A stretch of 64,000 nt of DNA from Clostridia bacterium. Its GTDB lineage: Bacteria; Bacillota; Clostridia; Christensenellales; Borkfalkiaceae. Numbering within the stretch: the first letter of the stretch is position 1; each line of letters begins with the position of its first letter. The stretch is taken from NCBI GenBank assembly GCA_017396365.1, contig JAFQMD010000026.1, positions 1-64,000 of the forward strand, written 5' to 3'. This document shows positions 60,626-64,000 of the stretch, piece by piece. A program made the translations under genes and the position numbers. The notes under the pieces are model-generated. The model had not been told where the DNA came from. It was given only the letters and a program-made list of their open reading frames with translations, and did no database searches.

Positions 60626-63517
60626 ATGAAGATTAAATTTTTAATTTTGGCGCTCGTATTGTCGCTTGCATGCGCTTTTGGATTTGCGTGTAAAAAACCG
60701 TCGTCCGAAAGCACGTCGGACTCTGCGTCAGAATCAAATAACTTAAAAGCGGACGTAACTATTTCCGTAAACCAAAACTGTATAGTTTTAGGCGTGGGGG
60801 ACGAATACGTTTTAACCGCCCAAGCCGACGGCGCTGAAAATGCCGAATTTACGTGGGTTTTCGACGGAGATAGCGCAACGGACGTCGTTTCGCTTTTGCC
60901 CGACGGCAATTCCGTAAAAGTTAAGGGTGAAAAAATCGGTCAAACTAAACTCGTTGCTTTGCTTTCGTACGGCGAGCATACTTATTATGAAAGCGTATCG
61001 GTAACCGTTTCACAAGGCGGAGACGTAGTTTTAGTTCCAAGCGCAAACGTGGGTTTTGGCGACGACGGATACTTAGTAAGCCTTTCGACTTTAGATACCG
61101 AAACGGACGATATTTCTCTCGTTTTAGGCGTAACTGCCTATAAAAATAACAAAGTTGCGACTATTAGTTCTTTCACTTGGAAGAGTTTAGACGATACAGT
61201 TGCAAATTTCAACGGAAATACGGTTTATTCCGTAGGCGAAGGCTCGACTACGATTGTCGGCGAGTTTGTAATTTCAAACAAAACTTATCAATTAGAGATA
61301 GCCGTTGAAGTTTACAGACCGCAAATTAGTTTGGACGAGCACTTTGTAGTCGAAATTGAAAACTTGTCCTCGCTTTCACTTAGTAACGATGCTCAAATTA
61401 AGGGCGAGTATAAAAGCGTTTGTTACGACGGACAATCCGTAGGCGATTACGACCAAATTTCAAGCGAGATAAATTTAGATAAAGATAAACTCCCGAAAGA
61501 GTCTAAGGCGTTGGGTGACGGAAAGGTAATTACCTTAGAAACTACTAAGGCAAGTTATTTGATAGACGTAGATATATATACTAAAATCTTGACAACTAAA
61601 GAAGATTTCGACGGTTTTTACGTTTACGCAAAGAGCGCAAATCCTAACCCTGCTATTTGGGACGGTTATTTCGTCTTAGGTAACGATATCGCCTATAACG
61701 GCTTGTTTAAATCTAAAATTGCAGACTTAGATTCTCTTTGGTCAGCAGTTGAAGGTTTGTGGTCAAACGGCGGTCTTTACGGCTTTAAGGGTGTTTTAGA
61801 CGGAAAGGGATATTGCATAGACGGTTTAAGCGTTGGCGACGGAACTTCAATGAATAGTATTTTCGGCGTTTTGCATATAGAAGGCGTTGTTAAAAATATT
61901 TCCTTTACAAACGCAAGCGTTGCGGCAAACAGTTCGCTCGTTTGCGCAGCAGGTGGCGGTAGTATTGAAAACGTTTACGTTGAATATTCGTCTATGGGTT
62001 TAGGGACTCAACACTTAGAAGCCGACGGCGAAACTATAAACAATCACAGCGCAACTTTCTTCGGTTTTAAAGAGCCTACGCCGACTGCAAATATTACCAA
62101 CTGCGTTATAGACGTTTTAAACGCGGATTTTAATCCCGACGCATCAATCAAAATCGTAGGTAGTTACGACGGTGTCGCAATCAAAAACGTTTTCGTAATA
62201 GGTGGAACGGAAGAACTCAGAGAAAAATCAAACGCGACTCTTTCTTTTGAATCGGTGTATGATTTCGTTGGCGATCCAAACGCGCAAAGCAGATACAAAA
62301 AATTCGATGGTGAGTTTTGGTCTCACGCTACGAACGTTGCAATTTCAAATAACGTTTTTGAAAAGGTTAAAAATTTGGGCGTAAACTTTACCAAAGAGAT
62401 TGAAAATATTGTAAAGGGAACGGCTTATAAATTTACCGTTGATAATAAATACGTCGAAATTTCAACCCAAAATACAAACGTTTCAATAAAAGGTGGAGTA
62501 GTTTCTATTCTCGATAGCGCAGAAAAAGACGAGCGAATTGAAATAGTTGCAACGTCACTCTTTAATAAAAATATTAGCACTACTACAGATTTTAAAGTAA
62601 AGGAATTAGACCTTTCAAATTTCGTTGATTTAACGGACAAAGAAGACGTTGTTTATTACGATACGACAGAGAAAAAAGTTTACGAGGCGAAGTTAAGCGA
62701 GGATATAGGCGAAACTTTATATTACGTAAACGAAGATTTTTCTGCGGTTACCTTTAATAGAGTTGGCGAAACTCAAAAAGCGATTTTTGCCGTTTGCTCG
62801 GATAAAATTTACAAAGTAAACTGTAAGAGCGTGACTAAGGTTATTTCTAAAAAAGAAGATTTGCATTACGTTCGTAGAAATTACACTTTAAGTGGCGGTC
62901 AATACGATGGCAAAATTTTAGGCGAATTCGTAATGGTAAACGATATCGACGCCACGGGCTTGGTTTTAGCAAATACCGGTATTTACTTTGAAAACGCAAG
63001 GGGCTTTTGCGGAAGTTTCGACGGCTTAGGATACACAATTTCTAATTTGACCTTAGGCGAAGGTGGACTTTTCGGCAACTTGGGAACTAACGCCACTGTT
63101 AAAAACGTAAAATTTACAAACGTAAATCTTTCAAGCGGAACTTACACGGCTTTGCTTGCAAACAGTATTTTCAACGCGACGATTGAAAACGTTACCGCTC
63201 ATTTTTCAAATTACGTACAAGGCGCGCTTCCAAGAGAATGTAGCGGACTACTGTTTTGGGAAATGAGTTGGGATAGCGCGTTTATAAACGTTACTTTGGA
63301 TATATCTGACTTATCGCAAGACGTTGACCGCATAGCCGATTTAACTTATAGCGCAAAAACTGCGCTTGCAAGCCTAAAATCTACTTACGATAACTTTGTA
63401 GTTATTAAAAAAGACGGCGCAAAAGATCCAAAGTTTGCCTACGAAAACGGCTGGGATTCCGAATATCAAGAAGTTGATATGGTAAGCGGAATAGAAATTG
63501 TTATAAATAACGGTTAA
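60626..63517 (+). CDS. Surface lipoprotein with Ig-like and GLUG-type beta-helix segments
   Basis: 963 aa. The lipobox is FGFACKKP, followed by a Ser-rich spacer. Residues ~45-230 contain two Ig-like domains of the Big type (CIVLGVGDEYVLTAQADG, TVYSVGEGSTTIVGEF). Two GLUG-like regions follow: FKGVLDGKGYCIDGLSVGDG with FGVLHIEGVVKNISFTN, and FCGSFDGLGYTISNLTLGEG with GLFGNLGTNATVKNVKFTN. Such repeats form solenoid or beta-helix binding or adhesive folds in secreted Firmicutes proteins. No catalytic site is recognised. It lies after the giant gene and 4 nt before the truncated lipoprotein gene, suggesting one unit with it. Confidence 0.7.
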   Translation: MKIKFLILALVLSLACAFGFACKKPSSESTSDSASESNNLKADVTISVNQNCIVLGVGDEYVLTAQADGAENAEFTWVFDGDSATDVVSLLPDGNSVKVKGEKIGQTKLVALLSYGEHTYYESVSVTVSQGGDVVLVPSANVGFGDDGYLVSLSTLDTETDDISLVLGVTAYKNNKVATISSFTWKSLDDTVANFNGNTVYSVGEGSTTIVGEFVISNKTYQLEIAVEVYRPQISLDEHFVVEIENLSSLSLSNDAQIKGEYKSVCYDGQSVGDYDQISSEINLDKDKLPKESKALGDGKVITLETTKASYLIDVDIYTKILTTKEDFDGFYVYAKSANPNPAIWDGYFVLGNDIAYNGLFKSKIADLDSLWSAVEGLWSNGGLYGFKGVLDGKGYCIDGLSVGDGTSMNSIFGVLHIEGVVKNISFTNASVAANSSLVCAAGGGSIENVYVEYSSMGLGTQHLEADGETINNHSATFFGFKEPTPTANITNCVIDVLNADFNPDASIKIVGSYDGVAIKNVFVIGGTEELREKSNATLSFESVYDFVGDPNAQSRYKKFDGEFWSHATNVAISNNVFEKVKNLGVNFTKEIENIVKGTAYKFTVDNKYVEISTQNTNVSIKGGVVSILDSAEKDERIEIVATSLFNKNISTTTDFKVKELDLSNFVDLTDKEDVVYYDTTEKKVYEAKLSEDIGETLYYVNEDFSAVTFNRVGETQKAIFAVCSDKIYKVNCKSVTKVISKKEDLHYVRRNYTLSGGQYDGKILGEFVMVNDIDATGLVLANTGIYFENARGFCGSFDGLGYTISNLTLGEGGLFGNLGTNATVKNVKFTNVNLSSGTYTALLANSIFNATIENVTAHFSNYVQGALPRECSGLLFWEMSWDSAFINVTLDISDLSQDVDRIADLTYSAKTALASLKSTYDNFVVIKKDGAKDPKFAYENGWDSEYQEVDMVSGIEIVINNG

Positions 63518-63521
63518 AAAT

Positions 63522-64000
63522 ATGAAAAAAATAATTATATCAATTTGTTTAATTTTCGCGTGTCTTTTGGGCGTTGGATGTGGGGAAGGTAGTAGTCAAA
63601 GTTCTTCGCACAGATTTGCTCTCGTTCCCCAAAAGCAAGCAACTTGCGCTCAAAAGGGCAACGTGGAACATTATAAATGTTTAGATTGCGGAAAACTCTT
63701 TGACTTAAACAAAAAGCAAATAACGTCCGTTGAAACGGATATTTGCTTAGATAATCACGAGTCGGAAGTTTATTTGGCGGTAAAAACTCAACCGCAAAAA
63801 CTTTTATATAGCGCGGGTGAAAGTTTTGACACAAACGGTCTTGAAATTGTAAAAAAATGCGATAGTTGTAACGGAAAAATCGTTGATAACGGACTTATAG
63901 CCTTTTCTTATCAAAATCAAGGCGCTAATTGCTTTAGCCAAGCGGACACAAAAATTATCGCTACGGTTGACGGTTTAACTATTGATATAACCATTAGTTT
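63522..64000 (+). CDS. Surface lipoprotein, 3' truncated by the window end
   Basis: 159 codons are visible with no stop. The ATG is 4 nt after the upstream stop, with no strong RBS, so translation is probably coupled. The signal peptide ends LLGVGCGEG, a lipobox. The next segment, ATCAQKGNVEHYKCLDCGKLF, is a Cys-containing repeat unit of a type common in Clostridia surface proteins (ATC..GN.E.Y.C..CGK.F). A Big_3-like Ig unit follows (LLYSAGESFDTNGLEI) with another Cys pair (KCDSC). Function unknown; a surface binding role is likely. Confidence 0.8.
   Translation, partial: MKKIIISICLIFACLLGVGCGEGSSQSSSHRFALVPQKQATCAQKGNVEHYKCLDCGKLFDLNKKQITSVETDICLDNHESEVYLAVKTQPQKLLYSAGESFDTNGLEIVKKCDSCNGKIVDNGLIAFSYQNQGANCFSQADTKIIATVDGLTIDITIS

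Overview
The window looks like a chromosomal segment of a low-GC, Gram-positive, gut-type Clostridia bacterium. The signs are near-consensus sigma-A promoters (TTGACA-17-TATAAT), AGGAG-type ribosome binding sites, intrinsic terminators, lipoproteins with CKK-type N-termini, LplB/MalG-type ABC importers without a local ATPase, and very large secreted proteins built from InlB/Listeria-Bacteroides repeats, Ig-like folds and beta-sandwich modules. The lineage (possibly Christensenellales-like) is only an inference. No rRNA, tRNA, CRISPR, transposase or phage gene was found. Nearly the whole window is one large polysaccharide-utilisation region.

Layout. (A) 1-7943: the 3' part of a giant secreted protein with a glycosidase-like barrel, then a short GH78-like enzyme and a GH20-like hexosaminidase. 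(B) 8170-25649: an AraC regulator divergent from a long run of genes: GH78 rhamnosidase, GH2 beta-mannosidase, solute-binding lipoprotein, two permeases, a 1029-aa surface protein, a DUF4838 lipoprotein and a 936-aa Ig/beta-sandwich protein, closed by a terminator. (C) 25945-27869: a GH127-type beta-L-arabinofuranosidase with its own promoter and terminator. (D) 28400-38597: a 41-aa acidic micropeptide, a 2212-aa giant secreted protein and a 1014-aa InlB-repeat lipoprotein. (E) 38922-44340: GH28 polygalacturonase, alpha/beta-hydrolase esterase, GH78 and an amidohydrolase. (F) 44530-64000: a second AraC regulator, a second five-gene transport block paralogous to that of region B, a 36-aa micropeptide directly before a 1939-aa DUF4838 giant, a GLUG-type lipoprotein and a truncated lipoprotein.

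The enzyme set (rhamnosidases, polygalacturonase-like, arabinofuranosidase, esterase, mannosidase, hexosaminidase) fits degradation of a branched pectin-like glycan such as rhamnogalacturonan. None of GH78, GH2, GH20, GH127 or GH28 shows a signal peptide, so they probably act in the cytoplasm on imported oligosaccharides. The giants, Ig proteins and lipoproteins would bind and trim the polymer outside, and the two importers would use a shared ATPase encoded elsewhere.

The most unusual observations are: two micropeptide genes of one family, each placed 12-13 nt before a giant secreted protein carrying the same N-terminal 'GLRF' module; a six-copy dispersed intergenic motif (core TATAAGTYGATTATY); the duplicated five-gene block; recent DNA exchange between two giant genes; and glycosidase-like barrels in two giants that may be an undescribed family.
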